From positions 35,485 through 99,484 of the forward strand of contig NZ_SJOP01000020.1 of assembly GCF_004331415.1 (NCBI RefSeq): a stretch of 64,000 nt of DNA, in the 5' to 3' direction. Made by a program: the position numbers and the translations under genes. Of this stretch, positions 53,121 to 62,297 are shown piece after piece. Source of the stretch: Kosakonia quasisacchari. GTDB taxonomy: Bacteria; Pseudomonadota; Gammaproteobacteria; Enterobacterales; Enterobacteriaceae. The notes under the pieces were generated by a model. That model was not told the origin of the DNA. It saw only the letters and a program-made list of their open reading frames with translations, and did not search any database. Position 1 is the first letter of the stretch. The number at the start of each line of letters is the position of its first letter.

Positions 53121-55283
53121 ATGTTTAATCCGTTAAGCTGGCGCAATATTCCCACGGCAAGGACGCTGTTTGTCATGCTCTTTATGGCCGGTATCGGGCT
53201 CATTGTTTCCGTTGTCGCGCTGCTCTATCTTTCGCTGCACCTCATTAGCACCAAGGCCAATGAAATTGATGAACATCGCACCGCGCTTTCTGTGCAGGGC
53301 GCGATTCAGACGGCGGTAAACAGAACCCGTTCGCTGGTCATTGATAACGCCGTCTGGGATGAAGCGGTTCGTGAAGTGTATCGCCCACAACTGGATACTG
53401 CGTGGTTGCACAGTACCTGGGGCGAAGGCTTTAAAATCAATAATCTGTACGACGGCACCTTTGTGCTGGATGAGAAATTCGCCGTGCTGTGGGGCGCGTT
53501 TCGCAGCCAACCTTTTACGGAGCCTAATCTCGCTTTTTTTGGTGACGGGCTGGCCGCGCTGATTCGCAACCATAGCGAATCGCTGCGCGAGGGGAAGGAG
53601 GTTTTTGCGGGTATCACCCGCACGCCTGAAGGGGTGGCATTTGTCAGTATCGGGCTTATTCGCCCTGCAACCGGGCGGCTTAACGTCTATGACGCGACGC
53701 GCCGCTATCTGGTGATCACCCGCCATCTCAACGCGAAGCTGCTTAGCGATCTGGGAAATACCTTTCAAATTGATGACTTGCGTTTGCAGGCGCGAAATGC
53801 CGCTGTAGCCAGCGTACCGTTGCGCGGATCGGCAGGGGAAACCTTAGGGTATCTACGCTGGGCGCCACACTTGCCAGGCGCGCAGGCCGCGCAGGCGGCA
53901 GCGGTCAACATTCGCCAGATAGCCGCGCTTGCAGCGGGTTTGATTCTGCTGTTTATCGCACTCAGTAGCGCCGGGCTCTACAAACTGTCGCGCGGGGAAA
54001 AACTGGCACGCAAAATCGCCCTGACAGATTGGCTAAGCCGTTTACCTAATCGCCGTGCGCTGATCGAACACCTCGACAGCTTGAGCGCAATGGGCGATCC
54101 CGAAATGATTAGCGTGGTGTTTATCGACCTCGACGGCTTTAAAGACGTGAATGACATCTACGGCCACGATGTCGGTGACCGGCTGATTGTGACGATAGCC
54201 GATACGCTACGGCAAAAAGTGCCGCCCGGTGGCATGCTGGCACGGATGGGCGGTGATGAGTTTGCCCTGACACTCAGCGGCCCGTGGTCACTGGAAAAAG
54301 CCGATGATTTTGCGCATAACGTGTTGCGCTACCTTGAGACACCCGTGCGCATGGGTAAACGTACTATCCATATTGGCGCCAGCATCGGCGTTGCCAGCGG
54401 TACGCTGCTGGAGTGTTCCAGTTCAGAGTTGTTTCGCCGTGCGGATATCGCCATGTATCACTCAAAAATTACCGGTAAAGCGCGGATGACCCATTATGAC
54501 GCGGCGCTGAACAGCGCGCGTGAACGGCAATTAATGATTGAAAATGATATCCGTGACGGGCTGGAGCGCGATGAGTTTGATGTCTGGTATCAACCGATTG
54601 TCGATGCGCAAAACCAGACGATGATTGGCGTTGAAGCGCTGGCGCGCTGGCCGCGTCGGCCGGATGGCGAACTCAAGCCGGATGATTTTATCCCGGTCGC
54701 CGAAACCAGCGGGCTTATCTACGCGCTCGGGCAGTTTGTACTGCGCCGCGCCTGTAGCGATTTGCAGCAGCTTAACCACCTGAAATTGTCGGTCAATATC
54801 TCCCCTGCGCAATTTCGCGATCCGGAATTTGAAGACAAAGTGGCGCGGGTGCTGGAAACCTGCCTGTTCCCGGCGCACCGCTTACAACTGGAGGTGACAG
54901 AAACTTACGTGCTGGAAAATCCGGAACGCGCCCGTTCGGCCATCGCCAATCTGAAAGCGTTGGGCACGGCGGTTGCGCTGGATGATTTCGGGACGGGCTA
55001 TTCGAGTATTGGTTACCTGCGGCGCTTTAATTTCGACACCATAAAAATTGATAAATCGCTGGCCGGGTTGGTGGACGACGATGAACAAGCCTCGGCGCTG
55101 GTGAGCGGCACGATTCGTATTGCCAGCGCGCTGGGCATGCAGGTGGTGGCGGAAGGTGTGGAAAATGAGAAACAGATGAAACTGCTGCGGCTGGCCGGCT
55201 GTGACCAGCTACAGGGTTACTATTTCAGCGCGCCGATGCCGCTCAATGATATTTTGCAGTTACCTTTGCTGCGACAGCGCTGA
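53121..55283 (+). CDS. Membrane-bound GGDEF-EAL cyclic-di-GMP enzyme with CHASE4-type sensor
   Basis: A 720-residue protein. A first membrane helix (residues about 13-40), a periplasmic CHASE4-like domain (about 45-270) and a second helix near 275-295 lead to GGDEF and EAL domains. The GGDEF motif is intact (ARMGGDEFALTL), with FIDLDGFKDVND before it. The EAL domain is also intact: GVEALARWPRRPDG, VNISPAQF, DDFGTGYSSIGYL and VVAEGVENEKQ. It could make or degrade cyclic-di-GMP. I chose the ATG at 53121 because AAGGGACGG precedes it; the frame is open from 53013. It lies between mdtI and ydgD, which adjoin in E. coli, so it is an insertion relative to that genome. Confidence 0.92.
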   Translation: MFNPLSWRNIPTARTLFVMLFMAGIGLIVSVVALLYLSLHLISTKANEIDEHRTALSVQGAIQTAVNRTRSLVIDNAVWDEAVREVYRPQLDTAWLHSTWGEGFKINNLYDGTFVLDEKFAVLWGAFRSQPFTEPNLAFFGDGLAALIRNHSESLREGKEVFAGITRTPEGVAFVSIGLIRPATGRLNVYDATRRYLVITRHLNAKLLSDLGNTFQIDDLRLQARNAAVASVPLRGSAGETLGYLRWAPHLPGAQAAQAAAVNIRQIAALAAGLILLFIALSSAGLYKLSRGEKLARKIALTDWLSRLPNRRALIEHLDSLSAMGDPEMISVVFIDLDGFKDVNDIYGHDVGDRLIVTIADTLRQKVPPGGMLARMGGDEFALTLSGPWSLEKADDFAHNVLRYLETPVRMGKRTIHIGASIGVASGTLLECSSSELFRRADIAMYHSKITGKARMTHYDAALNSARERQLMIENDIRDGLERDEFDVWYQPIVDAQNQTMIGVEALARWPRRPDGELKPDDFIPVAETSGLIYALGQFVLRRACSDLQQLNHLKLSVNISPAQFRDPEFEDKVARVLETCLFPAHRLQLEVTETYVLENPERARSAIANLKALGTAVALDDFGTGYSSIGYLRRFNFDTIKIDKSLAGLVDDDEQASALVSGTIRIASALGMQVVAEGVENEKQMKLLRLAGCDQLQGYYFSAPMPLNDILQLPLLRQR

Positions 55284-55284
55284 A

Positions 55285-56115
55285 TCACTCGTCTGACTCT
55301 TTGGCTAGCGCTTCCAGTTTGTCGCGAAAACCGGTTACTGAAATGGCGCGGTTGTCGGCGCGCCAGCGGTCTTTCGCCGCCGGCGCCGAGCTTTGTACGG
55401 CAATGAGCTGCCAGCCCGCATCAGTTTTTAACATCAAGGGGGAACCGCTGTCGCCCGGCAGCGTGTCGCACTGGTGCGACAAGACGCTATTTTGCGCCCA
55501 ACCCGTGACCACACAATCCTGGTGGCTGAACAGGCTATCAAGGTGATCTTCCGGATAACCCGCCTGCGTAACTTTACGATCGGTCGCTTTTAGCGCGGCG
55601 GTGAGCTCATCTTTATCGCCGACAAAGATCGGCAGAGGTGTGATGCCTGACGGCGGATAACGTAACACGATTAGCCCGAAATCCCAGGGCGCGGCAGCCG
55701 AAGGGACAATCCAGCCATCACCGTCGGCTTTCAGGCGGTGGCCGAGCGACGGATCGACACGGCCTTCGATACCGTGAATTTCATACCGCCAACTGCCTCT
55801 TTGCGAAACAAAGCGCAGTGCTACGGCTTTGTCCGCTTTGCCGTGCGGCGGCGTTAACAGACAGTGCCCGGCGGTTAATGCCAGGTGCGGAGAAATCAGT
55901 GTTGCTGTGCAAAGATTGCCGCTGGCGGTTTCCAGTTGGCCAATCGCATCCCACGGTGCTTTTGTCGGGGTGGGAACAGGGATCCTGTCATCATGACCAA
56001 AAAAGAGCGTTTTCACATCACGGGCGCTTATTGCGTCATCGCCGCCATCGTCAGCATGTCCAACAGCGGAAAACAAAAACAGCGGTCCCAGCAACAGCAC
56101 AACGGTTTTTCGCAT
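55285..56115 (-). CDS. ydgD: YdgD, trypsin-like serine endoprotease
   Basis: A 276-residue exported protease with signal peptide MRKTVVLLLGPLFLFSAVGH (cleaved near HA-D). The trypsin-fold triad is visible: His in LTAGHCLL, Asp in PWDFGLIVLRY and Ser in LPGDSGSPLM. The substrate is unknown. Its stop is two bases from the convergent GGDEF-EAL gene. In E. coli ydgD neighbours asr and processing of Asr in the periplasm has been suggested as a general protease activity, not specifically by YdgD. Confidence 0.92.
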   Translation of the reverse strand: MRKTVVLLLGPLFLFSAVGHADDGGDDAISARDVKTLFFGHDDRIPVPTPTKAPWDAIGQLETASGNLCTATLISPHLALTAGHCLLTPPHGKADKAVALRFVSQRGSWRYEIHGIEGRVDPSLGHRLKADGDGWIVPSAAAPWDFGLIVLRYPPSGITPLPIFVGDKDELTAALKATDRKVTQAGYPEDHLDSLFSHQDCVVTGWAQNSVLSHQCDTLPGDSGSPLMLKTDAGWQLIAVQSSAPAAKDRWRADNRAISVTGFRDKLEALAKESDE

Positions 56116-56214
56116 ATCACACTCTGGTGGGGTAATTATGATTATTAACGTAAGCCCAGATAAACAAATATAGACGGGACGAGAAGAAAGTGGGAGTAAA
56201 ATCAGCGTGCTACA

Positions 56215-56301
56215 TTAATAAAGATAAAAGCGGACGGCAATCAGTGCGCAGATAATCAACATCGCCAGAATCACTTCAAAACGATAACGTCGCAGCATCA
56301 T
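56215..56301 (-). CDS. ydgU: YdgU, 28-residue membrane protein
   Basis: A short frame that encodes MMLRRYRFEVILAMLIICAL and then a hydrophobic/aromatic end. It matches what I remember of E. coli YdgU, a small inner-membrane protein encoded downstream of asr. The ribosome-binding site GGAGGG is five bases before the first ATG; the second ATG is an alternative. It lies after the asr terminator, so it is expressed by read-through or from its own promoter. Confidence 0.75.
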   Translation of the reverse strand: MMLRRYRFEVILAMLIICALIAVRFYLY

Positions 56302-56312
56302 AGGCCCTCCAG

Positions 56313-56348
56313 AGAAAAACGGCGCTTCACCCGAAGGGCTCAGCGCCG
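56313..56348 (-). terminator. Terminator after asr
   Basis: CGGCGCT/AGCGCCG (56320-56326 and 56342-56348) encloses a secondary CCCGAAGGG hairpin. It is followed on the minus strand by TTTTTCTC. Confidence 0.8.
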
Positions 56349-56395
56349 ACTTGTCACAGCGTTCTGATACGAACGCCGGTATCAGATACGTTTAC

Positions 56396-56743
56396 TTATG
56401 CAGCCGGTTGTGCAGCCGGTTTGGTCGCAGTGTGTTTAACGTGTTTTTTGTGGTGTTTTTTCGCAGCCTGAGCTTTCTGCTCTACAGCCGGTTTAGCTGC
56501 TTTTTTGTGGTGTTTTTTCACTTTCGCAGCCTGAGCTTTTTGCTCTACAGCCGGTTTAGCCGCTTTTTTGTGTTTCTTATGCATTTTTTTAGCCGGTGCA
56601 GCTTTAGTGGTCGCAGCCGGTGCAGCGGTTGTTGCTGCCGGAGCAGCAGCCGGAGCTTGAGTTGAAGTAGCGGTGTCAGCAGCGAAAGCAGCAGAAGACA
56701 GACCCAGAGCAGCGGCAACAACCAGAGCTAATACTTTTTTCAT
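56396..56743 (-). CDS. asr: Asr, acid-shock protein
   Basis: A 115-residue periplasmic protein. The signal peptide MKKVLALVVAAALGLSSAAF (cleaved at FA-A) is followed by an alanine/threonine/proline region. Then come repeated basic blocks of the form KKHHKKAAKPAVEQKAQAAK, two near-perfect copies plus a partial one. Asr is an intrinsically disordered, lysine/histidine-rich protein strongly induced by acid and needed for acid adaptation. An RstA-like box lies about 105 bases upstream and the rstAB genes are in this same window. Repeat number often varies between strains. Confidence 0.95.
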   Translation of the reverse strand: MKKVLALVVAAALGLSSAAFAADTATSTQAPAAAPAATTAAPAATTKAAPAKKMHKKHKKAAKPAVEQKAQAAKVKKHHKKAAKPAVEQKAQAAKKHHKKHVKHTATKPAAQPAA

Positions 56744-56847
56744 TCCGATATCCTCGAATTGGTTTCTTCATTCAACCCCACTGCGGGGCCGTTGAAAGAA
56801 CTATATCCCTGTAATTGAACGCCTTCCGTGAGTGATTGGTTTCGGCG

Positions 56848-56861
56848 TGTAACGTAATGTA
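56848..56861 (-). promoter_or_regulatory. RstA box upstream of asr
   Basis: On the minus strand the sequence TACATTACGTTACA matches the RstA consensus TACATNTNGTTACA at all but one defined position. It lies 105-118 bases before the asr start. RstA directly activates asr in E. coli. Confidence 0.75.
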
Positions 56862-56906
56862 CAGAGCGAGGGACCGCGCCGAAACTTCAGCTCCGGCGCA
56901 GGTGTA

Positions 56907-58391
56907 TCAGAGGTAACGGCGGATAAGATGCTGGTGGAAATAGTCGGCGTTTAGCGCTTCGCCAGTGGCGTTTTGAATAAGCTGCTCGGTACTGAAGCGG
57001 CTGCCGTGCTGCCAGATGTTTTGTCGCAGCCAGTCGAATAGCGCCGTAAGATCGCCTGCGGCAATCGCCTCGTCCAGCCCCGGCAGCGCGGTACGCGCGG
57101 CGTGGAACAACTGAGCAGCGTACATGGCGCCGAGCGTATACGACGGGAAATAACCAAAGCCGCCATCGGTCCAGTGAATATCCTGCATGCAGCCGTTGCG
57201 GTAGTTGCCTTCGGTGGAAAGCCCCAGCCAGGCCTGCATTTTTTCATTCCACAAACCGGGAATGTCGTCGACTTCAATCTCACCGTCGATCAGCGCGCGT
57301 TCAATCTCATAGCGCAGAATGACATGCGCCGGGTAACTCACTTCGTCCGCATCGACACGGATATAACCCGGTTTTACACGCTGGTTCCAGGCGACAAAGT
57401 TGTGCTCTTCAAACGCCGGTTGCATACCGAAACGTTCAATAATGGCCGGTTGCAGACGGCGCAGGAAAGCCTCGCTGCGGCCTAACTGCATTTCGAAGAA
57501 CAGGCTTTGTGATTCATGGATCGCCGTGGAACGCGCCAGGGCAATGGGTTGGCCCGGCCAACTGCGCGGTAGGTTTTGTTCATAACGCGCGTGGCCGGTT
57601 TCATGCACCACGCCGAACAGCGCGCTCAGCAACTCATTTTCATCGTAACGCGTGGTGATACGCACATCTTCCGGTACGCCGCCGCAGAACGGATGGGCAC
57701 TGACATCGAGGCGCCCGCCGTTAAAGTCGAAACCGAGTTCCTTCATCGCCTGCAAACCCAGCTCGCGCTGGTCGGCAATCGGGAACGGCCCCTGCGGGGC
57801 AATTAGCGCTTGCTGCTCCTGCTTTGCCACCGCTTTTTTCAGCAGATCTGGCAGCCAGGATTTTACCTCGCCAAACAGTTCATCAAGCCGGGCGCTGGTC
57901 ATATCCGGCTCGAATTTATCCAGCAGCGCATCATACGGCGAACATCCTTTCGCGGCGGCCCGCAAGTTGGCCTCTTCACGGGCTAGTTTAACCACCTCTT
58001 TCAGGTTGGCTGAAAAGCCTGTCCAGTCATTGGCGGGGCGCTGTGTGCGCCAGGCGTGCTCACATTTGCTGCCCGCCAGCGACTGCGCTTCAACCAGCGA
58101 TTCCGGCAGCAACGCGGCTTCCTGATAGTGCCGTTCAATTTCGCGCAGGTTGGCCTGCTCAATATCGTCCAGATCTTCTTGCCGCGCGTTGGCAATCCAC
58201 TCGCCGACCTGTTTATCGGTCAGGATCTGGTGGCGCAGGACACTTAATTCTGCCAGCGCTTCGCCGCGCGCCGCGCTACCGCCTGGCGGCATCATGGCAA
58301 ACATATCCCAACTGGCAATAGAAGCGAGGTGTGAAAAGCGCGACAGGCGCAGGAATGTGCGGGTGAGTTGGTGATAGTTGTGCTTGTCCAT
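56907..58391 (-). CDS. Carboxypeptidase Taq (M32) family metallopeptidase
   Basis: A 494-residue metallo-carboxypeptidase. The zinc-binding HExxH motif is in VVHETGHARYEQ at about residue 265, followed by the downstream glutamate region STAIHESQSLFFEMQLG, both diagnostic of peptidase family M32. It is cytoplasmic (no signal peptide) and should remove C-terminal residues from peptides. E. coli K-12 has no gene at this place between asr and ynfM; other enterobacteria do. The start MDKHNYHQLTRTFL is preceded by AGAGGCATT. Confidence 0.92.
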   Translation of the reverse strand: MDKHNYHQLTRTFLRLSRFSHLASIASWDMFAMMPPGGSAARGEALAELSVLRHQILTDKQVGEWIANARQEDLDDIEQANLREIERHYQEAALLPESLVEAQSLAGSKCEHAWRTQRPANDWTGFSANLKEVVKLAREEANLRAAAKGCSPYDALLDKFEPDMTSARLDELFGEVKSWLPDLLKKAVAKQEQQALIAPQGPFPIADQRELGLQAMKELGFDFNGGRLDVSAHPFCGGVPEDVRITTRYDENELLSALFGVVHETGHARYEQNLPRSWPGQPIALARSTAIHESQSLFFEMQLGRSEAFLRRLQPAIIERFGMQPAFEEHNFVAWNQRVKPGYIRVDADEVSYPAHVILRYEIERALIDGEIEVDDIPGLWNEKMQAWLGLSTEGNYRNGCMQDIHWTDGGFGYFPSYTLGAMYAAQLFHAARTALPGLDEAIAAGDLTALFDWLRQNIWQHGSRFSTEQLIQNATGEALNADYFHQHLIRRYL

Positions 58392-58524
58392 AATGCCTCT
58401 GATTTTTAGCGTACGATCGTGTAACCACCTAAAAGTAGTAGTTATTCAATACATTTCCTGAACTGTACCATAATAGGAATAATCTATTTAAATAACCAAT
58501 GCCAACGCGTGACTCAGTAAAATT

Positions 58525-58617
58525 ATGAATCCATTTGTCTGGGTAATATTTGCTCTACTGGCACTTGATGCGGTGCGGGAATTAATGGGCACGGCCTCGA
58601 TTTTTAGTCTGTTTTGA
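58525..58617 (+). CDS. Putative 30-residue membrane protein
   Basis: A short frame opens MNPFVWVIFALLALDAVREL and ends ...SIFSLF. It is a hydrophobic helix with one charged kink (DAVRE), the style of known enterobacterial small membrane proteins. It sits in the 289-base gap between the M32 peptidase and ynfM, in the sense opposite to both. The ribosome-binding site is weak. I believe I have seen similar short proteins in this genomic place but cannot name one. Confidence 0.45.
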   Translation: MNPFVWVIFALLALDAVRELMGTASIFSLF

Positions 58618-58638
58618 CACACACGGGTACAGCGTAAA

Positions 58639-58667
58639 CAAAAAAGCCCCGCATGCGCAGGGCCTTT
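58639..58667 (-). terminator. Terminator after ynfM
   Basis: An imperfect GC-rich hairpin, GCCC/GGGC (58646-58649 and 58660-58663) with further pairing inside. It is followed on the minus strand by TTTTTTG. It lies about 15 bases after the ynfM stop. Confidence 0.75.
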
Positions 58668-58680
58668 GACTATCGCGGCA

Positions 58681-59931
58681 TTAATGCAGGCGAGAGTGGA
58701 GCCTGCTTCCCACCAAAATGGCAATCACTAGCATGGCGGCGATAAAACCGCCGACGCCGTTCCAGCCATAACTGTGCCAGAACACACCGCCTAATGTCCC
58801 CGCCACACTGGAACCGAGATAGTAGCTAAATAAATAGAGCGATGACGCCTGGCCTTTGGCGCGCCGTGCGCGCGGGCCGATCCAACTGCTGGCGACGGAA
58901 TGGGCGGCAAAAAAGCCTGCGGTAAACAGCAGCATGCCGATGAAAATTAGCCCCAGCGTTGAGAACAGCGTGAGCAGCAGCCCCAGCAGCATGATGCCGG
59001 TTGCGCCGACCATTACCGGCCCGCGCCCATATTTATTGGTCATCATCCCGGCTTTCGGCGAACTCCAGGTGCCCGTCAAATAGGCGACGGAAAGCAGGCC
59101 CACCACCGCCTGGCTCAGCGTCCACGGCGATTGCATCAGGCGGTAACCGATGTAGTTAAACAGGGTGACGAACGAGCCCATCAGCAAAAAGCCTTCCAGG
59201 AACAGCAGCGGCAGCCCCTGGTCGCGCCAGTGCAGACGGAAATTGATAAACAGTGTTTTTGGGCGCAGCGAGATTGGGCGGAAATGGCGTGATTCTGGCA
59301 GGATCCGCCAGAACATCAGCGCGGAGGCCAGCGCAAAACAGCCAATCACCGCCAGCGCAATACGCCAGTTGAAAAAGTCAGTAAACACACCGCTCAGCAA
59401 GCGTCCGCTCATCCCACCAATGGAGTTACCGCTGATATACAGCCCCATCGAGAAGGCAACAAAACTGGGGTGGATCTCTTCACTTAAATAGGTCATGCCA
59501 ACGGCCGCAACACCACTCAGTGATAGGCCAATCAATGCGCGCATCACCAGGATCCCGTGCCAGCTCGTCATCATTGTTGATAACAATGTGCAGCACGATG
59601 CCAACAGCAGCGCGGTAACCATCACTTTTTTTCGCCCGATGGCGTCAGAAAGCGGGCCGGTGAACAGCAGACCAATCGCCAGCATGGCAGTGGAAATGGA
59701 GAGGGAAATACTGCTGCTGGCTGGGGAGACACCAAACTCCTGCGACAGCACCGGCAAAATGGGTTGAACGCAGTACAGCAGGGCGAATGTCGCCAGCCCG
59801 GCGGAAAAGAGCGCCAGTGTGACGCGCATAAATTGGGGAGTACCACGTTTAATAAATTGTCCCGGCAAAGAGACTGGTTTTTCGTCGACGACGCTTGCCG
59901 GCCCGGTGTCAACGGTTGTTGTACGACTCAC
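58681..59931 (-). CDS. ynfM: YnfM, major-facilitator-superfamily transporter
   Basis: A 416-residue MFS protein with twelve predicted helices. The loop 2-3 signature is GPLSDAIGRKKVMV and the block RALIGLSLSGVAAVGMTYLSEE is typical of the YnfM/AraJ-like drug-exporter branch. The long polar N-terminus (about 30 residues) is also in E. coli YnfM. E. coli YnfM has been linked to arabinose efflux-like or drug export with weak evidence. It is divergent from its likely regulator ynfL. Confidence 0.93.
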   Translation of the reverse strand: MSRTTTVDTGPASVVDEKPVSLPGQFIKRGTPQFMRVTLALFSAGLATFALLYCVQPILPVLSQEFGVSPASSSISLSISTAMLAIGLLFTGPLSDAIGRKKVMVTALLLASCCTLLSTMMTSWHGILVMRALIGLSLSGVAAVGMTYLSEEIHPSFVAFSMGLYISGNSIGGMSGRLLSGVFTDFFNWRIALAVIGCFALASALMFWRILPESRHFRPISLRPKTLFINFRLHWRDQGLPLLFLEGFLLMGSFVTLFNYIGYRLMQSPWTLSQAVVGLLSVAYLTGTWSSPKAGMMTNKYGRGPVMVGATGIMLLGLLLTLFSTLGLIFIGMLLFTAGFFAAHSVASSWIGPRARRAKGQASSLYLFSYYLGSSVAGTLGGVFWHSYGWNGVGGFIAAMLVIAILVGSRLHSRLH

Positions 59932-60050
59932 TAGAGATCCTTAACGTTTATACCCGTGATTTTGGTGACGGGCTTACCACGTCGCTAAGGGTATGAAAGT
60001 GGAAATATTCTGTCTAATATATTAATAATCTCAAATAAGATGTTTTAAAT

Positions 60051-60947
60051 ATGAATATCGAACTGCGGCATTTGCGCTACTTTATTGCTGTCGCCGAGGA
60101 GCTGCATTTTGGTCATGCGGCGGCGCGGCTGAATATCTCGCAGCCGCCGTTAAGCCAGCAAATCCAGATCCTCGAACAGCAAGTCGGTGCACGCTTGCTT
60201 GCCCGCACCAACCGCAGTGTGTCGCTCACGCCCGCCGGGCGGCAGTTTTTGGCGGATAGCCGGCAAATTTTAAGCCAGGTTGATGAAGCTGCCGCCCGCG
60301 CCATGCGCTTGCACCAGGGCGAGACCGGGGAGCTGCGCATTGGTTTTACCTCCTCCGCACCGTTCATAAAAGCGGTCTCCGACACGCTCTCGTCGTTCCG
60401 TCAGAGTTACCCGGATGTGCATATCCAGACGCGCGAGATCAACACCCGCGAACAGATCTCACCGCTAAATGAAGGCCTGCTGGATTTGGGGCTGATGCGT
60501 AACACGCCGTTACCGGAGACGCTGGCCTGGGAGGTGATTCTGCGTGAGCCGTTGCTGGCGATGATCCACAAAGATCATCCTTTAGCACTGCGTTCGGCGG
60601 TATCGCTGGTCGAGCTGGCACAGGAACCGTTTGTCTTTTTTGATCCCCATGTCGGTACAGGTTTGTATGACGAGATCCTCGGTCTGATGCGCCGTTATCA
60701 GCTGACGCCAACCATTACGCAGGAAGTCGGTGAAGCGATGACCATTATCGGCCTGGTGTCGGCCGGGTTAGGGGTGTCGATTTTACCGGCGTCATTCCGG
60801 CGTGTGCAGCTAACGGAAATGCGCTGGGTGCCGATTATTGAAGCAGATGCGGTATCGGAAATGTGGTTAGTCTGGTCAAAACATCATGAGCAGGGCAGTG
60901 CCGCCGCACGCTTTAAGCAGCAGCTGTTCGCCGCGGTTGACGGATAA
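60051..60947 (+). CDS. ynfL: YnfL, LysR-family transcriptional regulator
   Basis: A 298-residue LysR regulator. The N-terminal helix-turn-helix is clear (LRHLRYFIAVAEELHFGHAA and LNISQPPLSQQIQILE), followed by the effector-binding domain from about residue 90. It is divergent from ynfM across a 119-base gap, the usual layout for a LysR protein and its target. Its effector is unknown. Confidence 0.93.
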   Translation: MNIELRHLRYFIAVAEELHFGHAAARLNISQPPLSQQIQILEQQVGARLLARTNRSVSLTPAGRQFLADSRQILSQVDEAAARAMRLHQGETGELRIGFTSSAPFIKAVSDTLSSFRQSYPDVHIQTREINTREQISPLNEGLLDLGLMRNTPLPETLAWEVILREPLLAMIHKDHPLALRSAVSLVELAQEPFVFFDPHVGTGLYDEILGLMRRYQLTPTITQEVGEAMTIIGLVSAGLGVSILPASFRRVQLTEMRWVPIIEADAVSEMWLVWSKHHEQGSAAARFKQQLFAAVDG

Positions 60948-60972
60948 ATTTTGTGCATAAGTCATTGCAAAA

Positions 60973-60988
60973 TGTGCTGTAAATCACA
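60973..60988. promoter_or_regulatory. CRP site upstream of mlc
   Basis: TGTGC-TGTAAA-TCACA matches the CRP consensus TGTGA-N6-TCACA at nine of ten positions. It lies about 90 bases before the mlc start. CRP control of mlc is known in E. coli. Confidence 0.7.
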
Positions 60989-61043
60989 CGCCGGGGTAAA
61001 TATTTGACGGCGACCAGTGAAGTGTTTCACCATAGCCGAACGT

Positions 61044-61065
61044 TTATTTCGAAGCGTGAAAATAA
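61044..61065. promoter_or_regulatory. Mlc operator (autoregulation)
   Basis: TTATTTC (61044-61050) and GAAAATAA (61058-61065) form the inverted repeat typical of Mlc/NagC sites. It ends 11 bases before the mlc GTG. Mlc represses its own gene in E. coli. Confidence 0.7.
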
Positions 61066-61076
61066 GGGAGTCAGAG

Positions 61077-62297
61077 GTGGTTGCTGATAGTCAGCCTGGG
61101 CATATTGATCAAATAAAGCAGACCAACGCGGGGGCGGTGTACCGCCTGATTGATCAGCTTGGCCCGGTGTCGCGCATCGATCTCTCACGCCTGGCGCAGC
61201 TTGCTCCGGCCAGTATTACGAAAATTGTGCGCGAAATGCTTGAAGCCCACCTCGTGCAGGAGACGGAAATTCAGGAGCCAGGCAGCCGCGGACGTCCGGC
61301 GGTCGGGCTGGTTGTCGAGACCGAAGCCTGGCACTACCTTTCTCTGCGCATTAGCCGCGAAGAGATCTTCCTTTCTTTGCGTGACCTCAGCAGCAAGCTG
61401 GTGGTGGAAGACCGCCTTGAGTTACCGCTGGTAGCTGAACTGCCGCTGCTGGATCGCATTATTCTGCATATTGACCGCTTTTTTACCCGCCACCAGAACA
61501 AACTGGAACGTTTGACCGCCATCGCGATTACGATGCCCGGCATTATTGATACCGAAAACGGTATTGTTCACCGCATGCCCTTTTATGACGATGTCAAAGA
61601 TATGCCGCTGGGTGAAGCGCTGGAAAAGCACACTGGCGTGCCGGTGTATGTCCAGCATGACATCAGCGCATGGACGATGGCTGAAGCCTTGTTTGGCGCG
61701 TCGCGCGGGGCAAGGGATGTCATTCAGGTGGTTATCGATCACAACGTTGGGGCAGGGGTGATTACCGACGGGCGCTTATTGCATGCGGGAAGCAGCAGTC
61801 TGGTGGAAATTGGTCACACGCAGGTCGATCCCTATGGCAAACGCTGTTATTGCGGCAACCACGGTTGCCTCGAAACCATTGCGAGCGTCGAGAGTGTGCT
61901 GGAACTCGCGCAATTGCGCATGAGTCAATCAATGAGCTCGATGCTGCACCAAAAGCCGCTTACCGTGGAGTGGCTCTGCCAGGCTGCGCAGCAGGGCGAT
62001 TTATTGGCAAAAGATATCATTAGCGGCGTGGGTGCAAATATTGGCCGCATTCTTGCCATTATGGTGAATTTGTTCAATCCGCAAAAAATACTGATTGGCT
62101 CGCCGCTCAGCAAAGCGGCAGACGTTCTTTTCCCCGCCATTGCCGCGTGCATTCGCCAGCAGGCGTTGCCCGCGTACAGCCAGCACATTAGCGTGGAAAG
62201 TACGCAATTTACCAACCAGGGCACCATGGCCGGTGCGGCGCTGGTAAAAGACGCGATGTATAACGGATCTTTACTTATCCGTTTGTTGCAGGGGTAA
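61077..62297 (+). CDS. mlc: Mlc, ROK-family repressor of glucose PTS genes
   Basis: A 406-residue ROK repressor that controls ptsG, manXYZ, malT and its own gene, and is sequestered by dephosphorylated PtsG. The N-terminal winged helix is in PVSRIDLSRLAQLAPASITK. The zinc site is HTQVDPYGKRCYCGNHGCLE, and the C-terminal amphipathic end NGSLLIRLLQG is conserved. I chose the GTG at 61077, which follows AAGGGAG and gives exactly the E. coli length; an ATG at 61017 would add 20 residues and cover the operator. The gene is divergent in regulation from ynfL but on the same strand. Confidence 0.96.
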   Translation: MVADSQPGHIDQIKQTNAGAVYRLIDQLGPVSRIDLSRLAQLAPASITKIVREMLEAHLVQETEIQEPGSRGRPAVGLVVETEAWHYLSLRISREEIFLSLRDLSSKLVVEDRLELPLVAELPLLDRIILHIDRFFTRHQNKLERLTAIAITMPGIIDTENGIVHRMPFYDDVKDMPLGEALEKHTGVPVYVQHDISAWTMAEALFGASRGARDVIQVVIDHNVGAGVITDGRLLHAGSSSLVEIGHTQVDPYGKRCYCGNHGCLETIASVESVLELAQLRMSQSMSSMLHQKPLTVEWLCQAAQQGDLLAKDIISGVGANIGRILAIMVNLFNPQKILIGSPLSKAADVLFPAIAACIRQQALPAYSQHISVESTQFTNQGTMAGAALVKDAMYNGSLLIRLLQG

